DNA from: Xanthomonas nasturtii
Lineage (GTDB): Bacteria; Pseudomonadota; Gammaproteobacteria; Xanthomonadales; Xanthomonadaceae
Length of the DNA stretch: 64,000 bases
Assembly: GCF_001660815.1 (NCBI RefSeq)
Contig: NZ_LYMI01000011.1
Location: forward strand, 30,022 to 94,021
Direction: 5' to 3'
Shown: in pieces, positions 20,040-28,604 of the stretch
Position numbering within the stretch: position 1 is the stretch's first letter
How the letters are laid out: every line of letters starts with the position of its first letter
Notes under the pieces: generated by a model
What the model was told of the DNA's origin: nothing
What the model saw: only the letters and a program-made list of their open reading frames with translations
Database searches by the model: none
Made by a program: the position numbers and the translations under genes

Positions 20040-20924
20040 TCAGGCGAACGTGGCCAGCGTGGCGCGCGCGATGCGTGCACCCAACTGCCCATGCCAATCG
20101 CGGTCGTTGGCGACTTGCGCGTGTGCGCGGCTGGCTTCGAATGCGTCGAAGTCCAGCTCCGCAACCGCCCACAGCGCATCGCCGTGCGTTTGCGCCAGTA
20201 CGCCATCGGCGGGAAAGCCGACATCCATCGGGGCAAACACCGCCGCCTCGCCGGTGTTGATGTCCAACGCAGGGCTCCAGGGCGCTTCGCCGGCGGTCAC
20301 CGATTGCGCCACAAACACGCGGTTTTCCAGCGCACGCGCCAGGCAGCCGATGCGCACGCGCATGGCACCGGCGGCAGTATCGGTGCAACTGGGCACGATC
20401 AGCAGCCGCGCACCGGCCTCGTACTGCGCGCGCACCGGCAGCGGGAACTCGCTGTCGTAGCAGATTGCAATGGCTGCGCGGATGCCGTCCAGGTCGAACA
20501 CCTTGAGCGCATCGCCCGGCTCGATCAGCCCGGTGGCTTTTTCGAAACCGGTGAGCTGCAGTTTGTCTTGCCAGCCATGCAGGCCCTCGGGGGTGAACCA
20601 GTCGCTGCGATTGCGGTAGCGGCCATGCCCCGGATCCAGCAGAAAGCTGCCGGCGATCAGGTGCACCTGATGCTGGCGCGCCAGGCCGGCAAACAGTTCC
20701 AGCCACGGCGCGCGCAGCGCCTGGATGGCCGCAAACGATTCGGGCAAGCCGGCGGAAACATGCGTGCCGAAGGTCGCGCCCAGCTCCAGCGACAGGTATT
20801 CGGGCAGCACCACCACCCGCGCACCGGCCGCGGCAGCCTCGCCGACCAGGGCCGACTGGTGCGTGGCAAACGCGGCGAAATCGGCGGGTTTGCCGATCGG
20901 GTATTTGGCGACGGCGATTTTCAT
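20040..20924 (-). CDS. Carbon-nitrogen hydrolase (nitrilase superfamily)
   Basis: A 294-residue enzyme with the Glu-Lys-Cys triad of the superfamily: Glu42 in VVLPEYLS, Lys121 in GWQDKLQL and Cys155 in AIAICYDSEF. It hydrolyses a non-peptide C-N bond (amide, carbamoyl or nitrile-like); the exact substrate is unknown. No signal peptide, so cytoplasmic. The GNAT acetyltransferase gene lies 47 nt upstream on the same strand and is probably in the same operon. Such GNAT/hydrolase pairs, sometimes fused, are known in bacteria, which supports a shared substrate here. Confidence 0.9.
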   Translation of the reverse strand: MKIAVAKYPIGKPADFAAFATHQSALVGEAAAAGARVVVLPEYLSLELGATFGTHVSAGLPESFAAIQALRAPWLELFAGLARQHQVHLIAGSFLLDPGHGRYRNRSDWFTPEGLHGWQDKLQLTGFEKATGLIEPGDALKVFDLDGIRAAIAICYDSEFPLPVRAQYEAGARLLIVPSCTDTAAGAMRVRIGCLARALENRVFVAQSVTAGEAPWSPALDINTGEAAVFAPMDVGFPADGVLAQTHGDALWAVAELDFDAFEASRAHAQVANDRDWHGQLGARIARATLATFA

Positions 20925-20971
20925 CTGGTGGCCTTATTGCTGTGGATCGATAGAGAACGAAGGTGGATCAG

Positions 20972-21574
20972 TCACTGCGACAACGCACGTGTCCACACAC
21001 TCAAGCTGTGGTCGATCTGCCCGTGGTGCAACTCCGCCCATTCCAGCTGCACGCGCATGCCCGGTTGCGGCGCGTAGCCGCGTTTGCGCCAGAACGCATC
21101 GTTGGCGCGGTACTCGGCTGGCTTGCGCGGGTCGTCGGGCGCACGTTCCACCGAACAGAACGCCGTCAGTGCGAAGCGCCCCAGCCTGCGCGCATGCGCT
21201 TCGCGCCGGTCGAAAAATGCATGCCCGATCCCCTGACCACGATACGCAGGCAGCAGCACCGATTCGCCGAAATAAAACACGCTGGCCGGGTCGATGCCGG
21301 CAGCGCGGAACGGTGCGTGGAACGCGGCGCCATCGTCGAGCAGCGGCAAGCCGGTGGATGCGCCGATCACCGCGTCGCCATCGCGTGCCAGCACGAACAC
21401 GCTCTCTGGCGAGGCCGCATAGGCCGCCAGATAATCGCGTTCGTAGCCGGCATCGCCTTCGTACAGATACGGCCAGGCGCGGAACACCGCAATGCGCAGC
21501 TGCGCCACCGCATCCAGGTGCGGCAGCACCTGCGTGCCGCACACCGTTTCGACAATCAGGGATGAGCCAGTCAT
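20972..21574 (-). CDS. GNAT-family N-acetyltransferase
   Basis: A 200-residue protein with the GNAT acetyl-CoA binding loop (LLPAYRGQGIGHAFFDRREAHAR, R/QxxGxG/A type). The N-terminal half has the usual beta strands (QLRIAVFRAWPYLYEGD). The ATG at 21574 was chosen; an ATG three codons further upstream is equally possible. It is probably co-transcribed with the nitrilase-type gene downstream. The acceptor substrate is unknown. Confidence 0.85.
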   Translation of the reverse strand: MTGSSLIVETVCGTQVLPHLDAVAQLRIAVFRAWPYLYEGDAGYERDYLAAYAASPESVFVLARDGDAVIGASTGLPLLDDGAAFHAPFRAAGIDPASVFYFGESVLLPAYRGQGIGHAFFDRREAHARRLGRFALTAFCSVERAPDDPRKPAEYRANDAFWRKRGYAPQPGMRVQLEWAELHHGQIDHSLSVWTRALSQ

Positions 21575-21617
21575 GCCGGGCATGGTAAGCCAGCCCGGCG
21601 TGCCTGCAGTGCCCCGC

Positions 21618-22040
21618 TCACCGCAGCCAGCGGCCATGGGGCGCAGCGCCGGGCTCGGGTTGCTGCCATAACAACCACACCACCGCTTCTTCGGTGGCCA
21701 GCAGCACCCCGAGCAGCGCATCGGTGCTGCGCGCCCAGTAACTGCCGTTGCTCAGCCTTTGCCACGGCCCGTAGCTGCGGGTACGCGCCTTGCTGGCCGG
21801 GGTGTGCTGCTGCGGTGCGGCCTGCAAAAAGGCGTGGCCGCCGACGCGCAAGGCCTGCGCGGTATCTGCGTGCATCTGCAGGCCCACTACGCCGCGGCGT
21901 CCATCTCGGTGCAACGGCAAGGCCGACAGCGCCGAGCGTTCCCAGGGCTGCGGCAGCGCTGCCGGAAGCAGCGCCACCGTGTCGATGCCGGCCGGCAGCA
22001 AGCGCTGGGCGCGCCGGTGCAACTGTGCATGCGCCATCAT
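21618..22040 (-). CDS. Hypothetical protein (140 aa) downstream of creD
   Basis: A basic, Ala/Leu/His-rich protein with no family that I recognise. It starts 7 nt after the creD stop at ATG-ATG 22040, which suggests translation coupled to creD. It contains a conserved-looking block near the C-terminus (RSYGPWQRLSNGSYWARSTD, then LLATEEAVVWLLWQQP), the kind of hydrophobic/aromatic pattern seen in small folded domains. No signal peptide or clear membrane span. Confidence 0.6.
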   Translation of the reverse strand: MMAHAQLHRRAQRLLPAGIDTVALLPAALPQPWERSALSALPLHRDGRRGVVGLQMHADTAQALRVGGHAFLQAAPQQHTPASKARTRSYGPWQRLSNGSYWARSTDALLGVLLATEEAVVWLLWQQPEPGAAPHGRWLR

Positions 22041-22047
22041 GCCGGCC

Positions 22048-23367
22048 TCAGCGCAGGCTGTTGCCAAGCTCGTACCAATCGAGCTTGCGGGTCACCCACA
22101 TGATGCTGGCCAGGATGCCGAACAACAGCAACGAGCCCATCAGCAACGCGTTGTCTTCGGAGATCAACAAGCTGTAGAGCACCGCATACAAGGCGGTGAG
22201 CAGCACCGAAAAGCCAGCCGCACGTACCCAGCTGCGCAGCACCCCGGACAGATAGAAGAACTGCAGCCCGATACACGCTGCCGCCGAGATCAGATAGGCC
22301 TGCCAAAATGCGATGTGCTCGGACAGGCTGAGCAGCAGCAGGAAGAAGATCGCCAACGCCAGGCCCACCAGCAGGTACTGCAACGGGTGGATCGGCAGGC
22401 GCTTGATCAACTCGAACAACACGAACGCCACAAAGGTCAGCACCACAAACAGGATGCCGTACTTGCTGGCGCGGTCGGCCTGGGTATACACATCCACCGG
22501 GTCGACCAGGCGCACTTCCAGCGTATCCAGCGATGCTTGACTAGATTGCAACTGCGTCTGCGCACCGGTAGCCAGCGACGACAGCGACCAGCTGGCATCG
22601 AAGCCCTTCGGGCCGATGCTCGGCGCATTCGGCAGGAAGCGGCCGCCGAAGGAGGGGTGTTGCCAGCTGGAGCGCAACGCAATCTCGTTGTTGTCGGCGA
22701 TCGGTGCGATGGCCAGCCGGCGCGTGCCGTCCAGCACGAACTGCATGTTCACCACGTTGCCGTCCTGCAGCCGGCCGGCGACCGGGTCGGCCAGCGGGCT
22801 CAGTTGGGCGTGGATGCCTGCCGAGCGATCGGCCAAGGCGCCTGCGCCGCTTTCCAGCGCCAGGGTGCGCCCATCGACCTGCAAGCGCGGCGTGCCGACC
22901 AACCCGCGCACGTCGGAAATACCGATGGCCAAGTGCGGCTGGCCATACACGCGGGTCGGAGCGGCCGCGTAGTCGAAGGGGTCGTATTCGGCATGCAGGG
23001 TGGCTTTCCAGGAATACACCTGCACCCGGTACAGGCCCACCTCGCGCACCGAGGGCACCATTTCGCCGATGAGTTTCAGGCTACGCGGTGTTTGCAGCAG
23101 CGCACCTTCGCGCTTGCGCCAGACCTTGCGCTGGTTGCCCTGCTCGTCCGGCTCGGTGACCTGCACATCTTCGGTGTACGGCAGCACCCGCACCGGCGCG
23201 ATGAACTGCTGTTCGCCCGCCTTGCTCTGCGCCACCCGCTCCACCGCCTCATCGCGGTAGCGGGCGCGGTCCTGCACGGCGCCACGGATCAGCAACAACG
23301 GGATCAGCAGCAGCAGGATCAGCCCGCCGATGGTGGCGAACCGCCATAACAGTTTCAGGGATTTCAT
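22048..23367 (-). CDS. creD: Inner membrane protein CreD
   Basis: A 439-residue protein with an N-terminal membrane helix (KLLWRFATIGGLILLLLIPLLLIRG), a large periplasmic domain with GRRFLPNAPSIG-like CreD sequence, and a cluster of C-terminal membrane helices (FVVLTFVAFVLFELIKRLPIHPLQYLLVGLAL region). This matches the CreD family. CreD expression is driven by CreBC and affects cell-envelope integrity and beta-lactam response in related bacteria. It lies downstream of creC on the same strand but is separated from it by 428 bp containing a palindromic repeat. Confidence 0.93.
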   Translation of the reverse strand: MKSLKLLWRFATIGGLILLLLIPLLLIRGAVQDRARYRDEAVERVAQSKAGEQQFIAPVRVLPYTEDVQVTEPDEQGNQRKVWRKREGALLQTPRSLKLIGEMVPSVREVGLYRVQVYSWKATLHAEYDPFDYAAAPTRVYGQPHLAIGISDVRGLVGTPRLQVDGRTLALESGAGALADRSAGIHAQLSPLADPVAGRLQDGNVVNMQFVLDGTRRLAIAPIADNNEIALRSSWQHPSFGGRFLPNAPSIGPKGFDASWSLSSLATGAQTQLQSSQASLDTLEVRLVDPVDVYTQADRASKYGILFVVLTFVAFVLFELIKRLPIHPLQYLLVGLALAIFFLLLLSLSEHIAFWQAYLISAAACIGLQFFYLSGVLRSWVRAAGFSVLLTALYAVLYSLLISEDNALLMGSLLLFGILASIMWVTRKLDWYELGNSLR

Positions 23368-23651
23368 CGGCCATCCTCAGATTGGGAGGTGGCCAGGGTG
23401 CGATGCGCCGGTGTCGGGGGTTTGAGGCGAATTTGAAGCCAATGTGAAGTGGGAGCTCAGCCGGCGAATCCCCGTGCCTTGCTGCAACTGGAGGGCTAAC
23501 AAAGCCTGGCGAGCGCTCGCCTGTCAGTGAGTGCAGTGGTTTTGTCGGCCAAATCTTTGTGGATGCAGTCGCACGTCCAGATCAAACGCTGAGTGGGTCG
23601 AACGCGCGATGCCTCACCAGATAGTTGCCGGCTGTTTTATCGAAAGCCATG

Positions 23652-23784
23652 CGCACCGACCATCGTGACTGGTCCTTGCCCGCCCACCGTCGCGGGACCT
23701 TACGCGGCATGGATGCCGCGTAAGAGCTACAAGGACGTACTTGCAGCGTGTCCCGCGATGGTGGGCGGACAAGGGCCCTGCAGC
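23652..23784. repeat. Palindromic repeat element, copy A (between creC and creD)
   Basis: Outer inverted arms of 25 nt (CCTTGCCCGCCCACCGTCGC... at 23674-23698 and its near complement at 23750-23774) enclose a core with a perfect 12-bp palindrome (CTTACGCGGCAT / ATGCCGCGTAAG, 23699-23724). Flanks GACCATCGTGACTGGTC on one side and GGGCCCTGCAG on the other are shared with copies B (28103) and C (63500), which lie in the opposite orientation. It carries no gene. The form is that of a REP/MITE-like element. Confidence 0.85.
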
Positions 23785-23795
23785 CAGGCCGCAGA

Positions 23796-25256
23796 TCAGC
23801 CAGCCGGCAGCCGCAACGTCGCCACGGCACCGCCACCGTCGCGGTTGTCCAGCGTCGCTTCGCCGCCGTGCAGGCGTGCAACTTCGCGCACGAACGGCAA
23901 GCCGAGCCCGGAACTGCGCTGCCCGGTCTGCGGACGGGCCAGCGAGTAGAAACGTTCGAACACCCGCTCCAGCGCGTAATCCGGCACTCCGCTGCCGCGG
24001 TCTTGCACCGACACCTGCAATTTTTCAGCGTGCAATTGCGTGCAAAGGTGCATGGTGCTGCCTTCGGGCGAAAACGCGATGGCGTTTTCAAGCAGATTGA
24101 TCAGCGCCTGGCGCAGCAGAAACCCGTCGCCGAGCACGTAGTGCTCGCGCGCTGCATCAGATGTGACATCAGATGCGACATCGATCTCCACCCGCACCCC
24201 GGCCGCTGTCGCGCGTGGCAGCACGGCATCCACTGCTGCCTGCAGCAAGCCAGCCACCGCGATGCGCTCACGTTTTTGCAACCAGCCGTGCTGCTCCACC
24301 TCGGCCAACGCCAGCAGCTTGTCGATGGTTTCGGTGAGCCGCTGCTCCTGCGCACGGATGCTGGCAACGAAGTGCTGGCGATCGGCCTCCGGCAGTGGCT
24401 CGGTCAACAGCTCCGACGCACCGCGAATCGCCGCCAGCGGGCTCTTCATCTCGTGCGTCAGCGACTGCACGTACTGCTCCACGTAGGCCTTGCCTTCCAA
24501 CTTGCGGCGCATGGATTCCAGCGCCTGGCCCAGATCGCCGATTTCATCGCCGCGCGGCTTGGGCGGCGGCACCGGAATGCCGGCGCTCACCGCCTGCGCA
24601 TAGCGATTGAGCCGGCCGATGCCGCGCATCAGCCACCAGGTCATCGCGATGCCGATCAACGCAGAAATGCCGATCAACCAGGCGCCGCGCTGCAGGATGT
24701 TGCGCTGGCTGGCTTCGATAAACGGGTCGATGCTGCGGTTGGGCTGCGCCAGGGTCAGCACGCCGATCAGTTGCTTGGGGTCGTCCGGCGCGTAGATCGG
24801 GGCGGCCACATGCATCACCGTTGCGGTGGGGTCGCCGTCGATTTCCGGGCTGGAACGCGCGCCGTATTCGCCGCGCAAGGTGCGATAGACATCGTTCCAG
24901 CGCGAATTGTCGCGGCCCACGTCGCGGCCCAGCGAATCGAACACCACCACCCCGCGCGCATCGGTGACGGTGACGCGGTAATCCACGTTGTTCTTGCGGA
25001 AGCGCCACACCCACGCCTTGGGGTCGCGCTGCTGCGCCCTTGCCACGTTGCGCGCGAAGCTGCCATCGGCAAGCGTGCCGGCAGCCAGTTCACTGCTGGC
25101 GATTTCCGCCAGCACGTTGGCCGCATCCACCAAGGTGGACTCCATCGCCTGGCGCACGCCGGGCTTGACCTCGTTGACGAACACGCGCATCACGAAGAAC
25201 GCGGCCAGGCCCACGATCAGGAAGAAGCCCAGAAACAGCTTGAGGCCGAGCCGCAT
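23796..25256 (-). CDS. creC: Two-component sensor histidine kinase CreC
   Basis: A 486-residue sensor kinase. TM1 is residues 8-25 and TM2 about 192-210, enclosing a ~165-residue periplasmic/CreC-type sensor region. HAMP follows (GRLNRYAQAVSAG). The H box is SLTHEMKSPLAAIRGA with phospho-acceptor His268. The N box is LINLLENAI, and the G boxes are DRGSGVP and GLGLPFVREVARLHGG. It is immediately downstream of creB (48 nt) on the same strand. It phosphorylates CreB in response to envelope or metabolic signals. Confidence 0.94.
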   Translation of the reverse strand: MRLGLKLFLGFFLIVGLAAFFVMRVFVNEVKPGVRQAMESTLVDAANVLAEIASSELAAGTLADGSFARNVARAQQRDPKAWVWRFRKNNVDYRVTVTDARGVVVFDSLGRDVGRDNSRWNDVYRTLRGEYGARSSPEIDGDPTATVMHVAAPIYAPDDPKQLIGVLTLAQPNRSIDPFIEASQRNILQRGAWLIGISALIGIAMTWWLMRGIGRLNRYAQAVSAGIPVPPPKPRGDEIGDLGQALESMRRKLEGKAYVEQYVQSLTHEMKSPLAAIRGASELLTEPLPEADRQHFVASIRAQEQRLTETIDKLLALAEVEQHGWLQKRERIAVAGLLQAAVDAVLPRATAAGVRVEIDVASDVTSDAAREHYVLGDGFLLRQALINLLENAIAFSPEGSTMHLCTQLHAEKLQVSVQDRGSGVPDYALERVFERFYSLARPQTGQRSSGLGLPFVREVARLHGGEATLDNRDGGGAVATLRLPAG

Positions 25257-25304
25257 GTCAGCGCGCAGCCTCGCTCAGGTCGCCACGTGCGTACCCGCCC
25301 ATAC

Positions 25305-25997
25305 CTACAGTTCCAACGCGTAGCCAAGGCCACGGTGGGTGCGGATCGGGTCGGCCGGCACGCCGGCCAGGCGCAGCTTGCTGCGTAGCGTCTTGATGTG
25401 GGTGTCGACGGTACGGTCGGCGCTGTCGGCGCTGGCATCCCAGCCGCGGTCCATCAGCTGCGCGCGGCTCAGGATCGCACCGGGACGCTGCAGCAGTGCC
25501 GACAGCAGCGCGTATTCGTAACGGGTCAGCGGCAGCAAGGCATCGCCGTAGCGGATGCGGCTGCCCTCGCGGTCGATCGCAAAGGCCCCGTGCGGCTGCC
25601 AGCCCGGCTCGGCCGCCGCAGCCACGGTGCGCCGGCGCAGGCGTGCGCGCACGCGCGCCACCAGTTCGCGTGGCGAGAACGGCTTGGCCATGTAATCGTC
25701 GGCGCCCAGCTCCAGACCGAGCACGCGGTCGATCTCGTCGTTGCGCGCGGTCAGAAAGATCACCGGCACCTCGCTGAAACTGCGCAGCATGCGGCACACA
25801 TCGAAGCCGTTGATGTCCGGCAGGCCCACGTCGAGCACCACCACATCGGCCGGGTCGGCGCGCAGCCGCGCCAGCGCATCGCGGCCTAACAGGCAATGTT
25901 CGGGCGCATAACCCTCGCTGCGCAGCGCATACAGCACGGTATCGGCAATGGCGGCTTCGTCTTCGACGACGAGCACGCGGGCAGGAGATTCGGACAT
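25305..25997 (-). CDS. creB: Two-component response regulator CreB
   Basis: A 230-residue OmpR-type regulator. The receiver domain has the acidic pair VVEDE, phospho-acceptor Asp56 in VVLDVGLPD, and Lys in YMAKPFSP. The C-terminal winged helix includes LTRYEYALLSALLQRPGAILSR and DTHIKTLRSKLR. The start at 25997 gives the normal receiver N-terminus; the longer frame is not homologous. It is first in creB-creC-creD and divergent from rlmJ. Confidence 0.94.
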   Translation of the reverse strand: MSESPARVLVVEDEAAIADTVLYALRSEGYAPEHCLLGRDALARLRADPADVVVLDVGLPDINGFDVCRMLRSFSEVPVIFLTARNDEIDRVLGLELGADDYMAKPFSPRELVARVRARLRRRTVAAAAEPGWQPHGAFAIDREGSRIRYGDALLPLTRYEYALLSALLQRPGAILSRAQLMDRGWDASADSADRTVDTHIKTLRSKLRLAGVPADPIRTHRGLGYALEL

Positions 25998-26211
25998 GCC
26001 GCGCAGCATAGCTGCATGCCGGCGCAGCCTGTAGCGCCATCGCGGCATTGCAGATGCACTGCGCGGCAAGCGATGGCCGCTGCAGGCAAGGCACCCAGCG
26101 GCAACGCCATGCCACGCCGCCATGTGCGTCAGCATCCGGCGCGCCGGCTGCCCAGGCCGCATCCAGACCTGCAGACCTGCGCAAACCAGCGCGCCCGCTT
26201 ACACTGCCGCG

Positions 26212-27120
26212 ATGAACTATCGCCACGCCTTCCATGCCGGCAACCATGCCGACGTGCTCAAGCACATCGCCCTGCTTGCCCTGATCGACACCCTCAAGCG
26301 CAAGGACACCCCGTTCTTCGTGCTCGACACCCACGCCGGGCGTGGGCGCTATCAGCTCGGTGGCGAAGAAAGCCGCAAGACCAACGAAGCCGATGCCGGG
26401 GTGATGCGGCTGATGGCCGAGGCGACCTTGCCCGACGTGGTCGAGCGCTACCTGCGCGCGGTGCAGGCCGACAACCAGGCCGTCGCTCGCCCGGCCACGC
26501 CCGGCCAGAAGCCCACACGCCCCACCGCCGGCATCCAGCTCAATTACTACCCCGGCTCGCCGTTGCTGGCCGCGCAGGCGCTGCGCGAGCAGGACCGTAT
26601 GGCGTTCTGCGAATTGCAGCCGGACGAAGCCGAGGCGCTCAAGGGCCTGTTCGCCAAGGACAACCGCGTGCGCGTGCATGCCGGCGATGGCTATGCAGCC
26701 ATCCGTGCGTTTCTGCCGCCACGTGCCGGCGAAACCAAGATCGGCCGGGGGCTGGTGCTGATCGACCCGCCCTACGAATCGCAAGACGCCGAATACCAGC
26801 AGATCATCCACAGCGTGCGCGAAGTCCTGGCGCGCTGGCCGCAGGCGATCTGCATGGTGTGGTACCCGATCAAGCTGCGCCGCAGCCTGCAGCCGTTCAT
26901 GCGCAAGGCCGCCACGTTGCCGGCCAAGTCGGTGCTGGTTGCCGAGCTGCAGGTACGCCCGGACGACTCGCCGCTGCGCCTGACCGGCAGCGGGCTGTTG
27001 ATCGTCAATGCGCCCTGGCAGTTCGACAAGGTGCTGGCGCCGGCGCTGCCGGTGCTGAAGAAGCATCTCGGCGAGCCCGGCGCCTCGACCCGGCTGGAAT
27101 GGCTGCGCCAGGACGCGTGA
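26212..27120 (+). CDS. rlmJ: 23S rRNA (adenine-2030-N6)-methyltransferase RlmJ
   Basis: A 302-residue AdoMet-dependent methyltransferase. The N-terminus NYRHAFHAGNHADVLKH is characteristic of RlmJ. The N6-adenine methyltransferase motif is LIDPPYES; AdoMet-binding residues are in DTHAGRGRY. It modifies A2030 of 23S rRNA. The start at 26212 was chosen because homology begins there; the upstream extension is not conserved-looking. It contains a ~20-residue insertion near residues 87-105 (ARPATPGQKPTRPTAG) relative to the compact form I know from enterobacteria. Single gene, divergent from creB. Confidence 0.93.
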   Translation: MNYRHAFHAGNHADVLKHIALLALIDTLKRKDTPFFVLDTHAGRGRYQLGGEESRKTNEADAGVMRLMAEATLPDVVERYLRAVQADNQAVARPATPGQKPTRPTAGIQLNYYPGSPLLAAQALREQDRMAFCELQPDEAEALKGLFAKDNRVRVHAGDGYAAIRAFLPPRAGETKIGRGLVLIDPPYESQDAEYQQIIHSVREVLARWPQAICMVWYPIKLRRSLQPFMRKAATLPAKSVLVAELQVRPDDSPLRLTGSGLLIVNAPWQFDKVLAPALPVLKKHLGEPGASTRLEWLRQDA

Positions 27121-27499
27121 TGCGGCGCCGCGCACTTCTCTGGCTGCCGGGAACAGCAAGGCGGTAAGGCGCTGCAGGATGGCCGACGCGCTGCAGTCGC
27201 TCATCGGCGCACCGTGCCAAGTGCTGCCACCGCGTGGCACCGATGCAGCGCAACCAGTGGCCTGCGTCTTCGCTGCTCCAGGGCTAACGTCAACCTGGCC
27301 GGACGCGCACCTGCGGCGCAGCCACGCTGCCGGCAGCCGGAGCCAACCGCCAAGCTCACGACCGGCTCACGGCTCAGCTCGTTACAGTTGTGTGGGAAGC
27401 ACTGCCACCTCCTGTCGGCCCCCGACGCTGCACCGGATTCATTCACGGTTGCGCGCCGGGCTGGTGCCAGAATCTTCCGATCTTCAAGGAACACCGGTC
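27121..27499. other. 379-bp gap without a supported gene
   Basis: The upstream extension of the GNAT frame (27179-27499) is rich in Ser, Arg and Pro and lacks domain character, so it is left non-coding. No terminator with a T-run and no repeat family member was found here. The promoter of the downstream acetyltransferase is expected near its 3' end. Confidence 0.5.
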
Positions 27500-28042
27500 A
27501 TGGCCATTCGCAATCGCATGCCTCCGTGGCATGAAAACTTCAGCCTGCCCAATGGCCGCACCCTTCTGCTCCGCCCGATCCGTCCCGAAGACGGCCCGCC
27601 GCTGCAAGGGGCATTCAGCCTGTTGGGTCCAGAGGAAATCCGCGCGCGCTTCGTGCGCTCCTCCGCCGAAATCACCCCGGAGATGGTGCAACGCCTGACC
27701 CATCCCAACCCCAAGAGCGAGATCGTGCTGGTTGCCGCCGAACAGCTGCCACCCGGCGAAGCGCTGGTCGGCGCGGTCGCCCGCGCCGCGTTGGTGCCGG
27801 GCACCCGCCAGGCCGAATACACCATCCTGGTCAGCAGCTTCGTCGCCGGCCAGGGCCTGGGCCGGCAATTGATGCGCAAGCTGGTGAAGTGGGCGCGCCG
27901 CAAATATCTCGACTGCCTGTTCGGCGACGTGCTGCAGAGCAACGTGCCGATGCTGCAACTGGCCGAGTCGCTGGGCTTCAAGCCGCAGGCGCACCCCGAT
28001 TCGCCGGAGCTGGTGCGGATGGTGCTGGAGCTGGATGCCTGA
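27500..28042 (+). CDS. GNAT-family N-acetyltransferase
   Basis: A 180-residue acetyltransferase. The N-terminus (LPNGRTLLLRPIRPEDG) and the acetyl-CoA loop (VAGQGLGRQLMRKLVKWARR) match the GNAT domains of the type fused to acyl-CoA synthetases (Pat-like), here free-standing. The start at 27500 has AAGGA nine bases upstream. The substrate could be a protein lysine or a small molecule. Two palindromic repeats lie directly downstream. Confidence 0.85.
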   Translation: MAIRNRMPPWHENFSLPNGRTLLLRPIRPEDGPPLQGAFSLLGPEEIRARFVRSSAEITPEMVQRLTHPNPKSEIVLVAAEQLPPGEALVGAVARAALVPGTRQAEYTILVSSFVAGQGLGRQLMRKLVKWARRKYLDCLFGDVLQSNVPMLQLAESLGFKPQAHPDSPELVRMVLELDA

Positions 28043-28102
28043 GGGGCTGGGATTCGGGATTGGGGATTGGGGATTCGTCGAAGCGGCTCGGCTGCTCGTT
28101 TG

Positions 28103-28240
28103 CTGCAGGGCCCTTGCCCGCCCACCATCGCGGGACACGCCGTGAATCCGTCCCTGGAGGCTCTGGCGCGGCGTCCATGCCGCTCAAGGTCCCGCGACGG
28201 TGGGCGGGCAAGGACCAGTCAAGTTGGTCGGTGCTCAGAG
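28103..28240. repeat. Palindromic repeat element, copy B
   Basis: Inverted arms of 25 nt at 28112-28136 and 28189-28213 (CCTTGCCCGCCCACCATCGC... and its near-perfect complement) enclose a ~52-bp core. The core and both flanks are nearly identical to copy C at 63500 (same core GTGAATCCGTCCCTGGAGGC); copy A at 23652 is the same element in opposite orientation with a different core. No coding content. Confidence 0.85.
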
Positions 28241-28315
28241 TTTTCAGAACAGCGATCAGCAGATCGGCGACGCGGTGTCTTCGCTCTTCAGTAAAACCAC
28301 CGACCAACTGTCTGG

Positions 28316-28419
28316 CGCGGTGTCCTCGCCGGTTGCGGGACCGTTGGCGGCATGGATGCCGCCACCGAGCCCCCATGGACGGGTTAACGGCGTGTCCCGC
28401 AAGCGGTGAGGGCACCGCG
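28316..28419. repeat. Second palindromic repeat type, intact copy
   Basis: Inverted arms CGCGGTGTCCTCGCCGGTTG... (28316-28341) and GTCCCGCAAGCGGTGAGGGC... (28394-28419) enclose a perfect inner palindrome TGGCGGCAT-GG-ATGCCGCCA. The layout (GCGGGAC/GTCCCGC at the inner arm ends and a GGCATGGATGCC hairpin) is related to repeat copy A. A second copy at 63749 is cut by an insertion sequence. Confidence 0.75.
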
Positions 28420-28604
28420 TACTCGACCAGCGCGGCTTTGGACTTTCCAGGCCCCACAGAGAGCCGCCAACAACACAGATGCATGACCTCGCAACCGCTC
28501 GCGAGGCCTGTACCCCCGACGCGCCCTCGTACACACACCGTCCAAACCACCTTTCGCGCCAGATGGACCGGCCGTGGCGGGGGCTCTGATAAAATTGTGG
28601 GCTG

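Noticed and set aside
28588..28600. TAAAAT as -10 of mfd
   Set aside because: It lies only 9 nt before the ATG and no -35 element is seen at a suitable distance.
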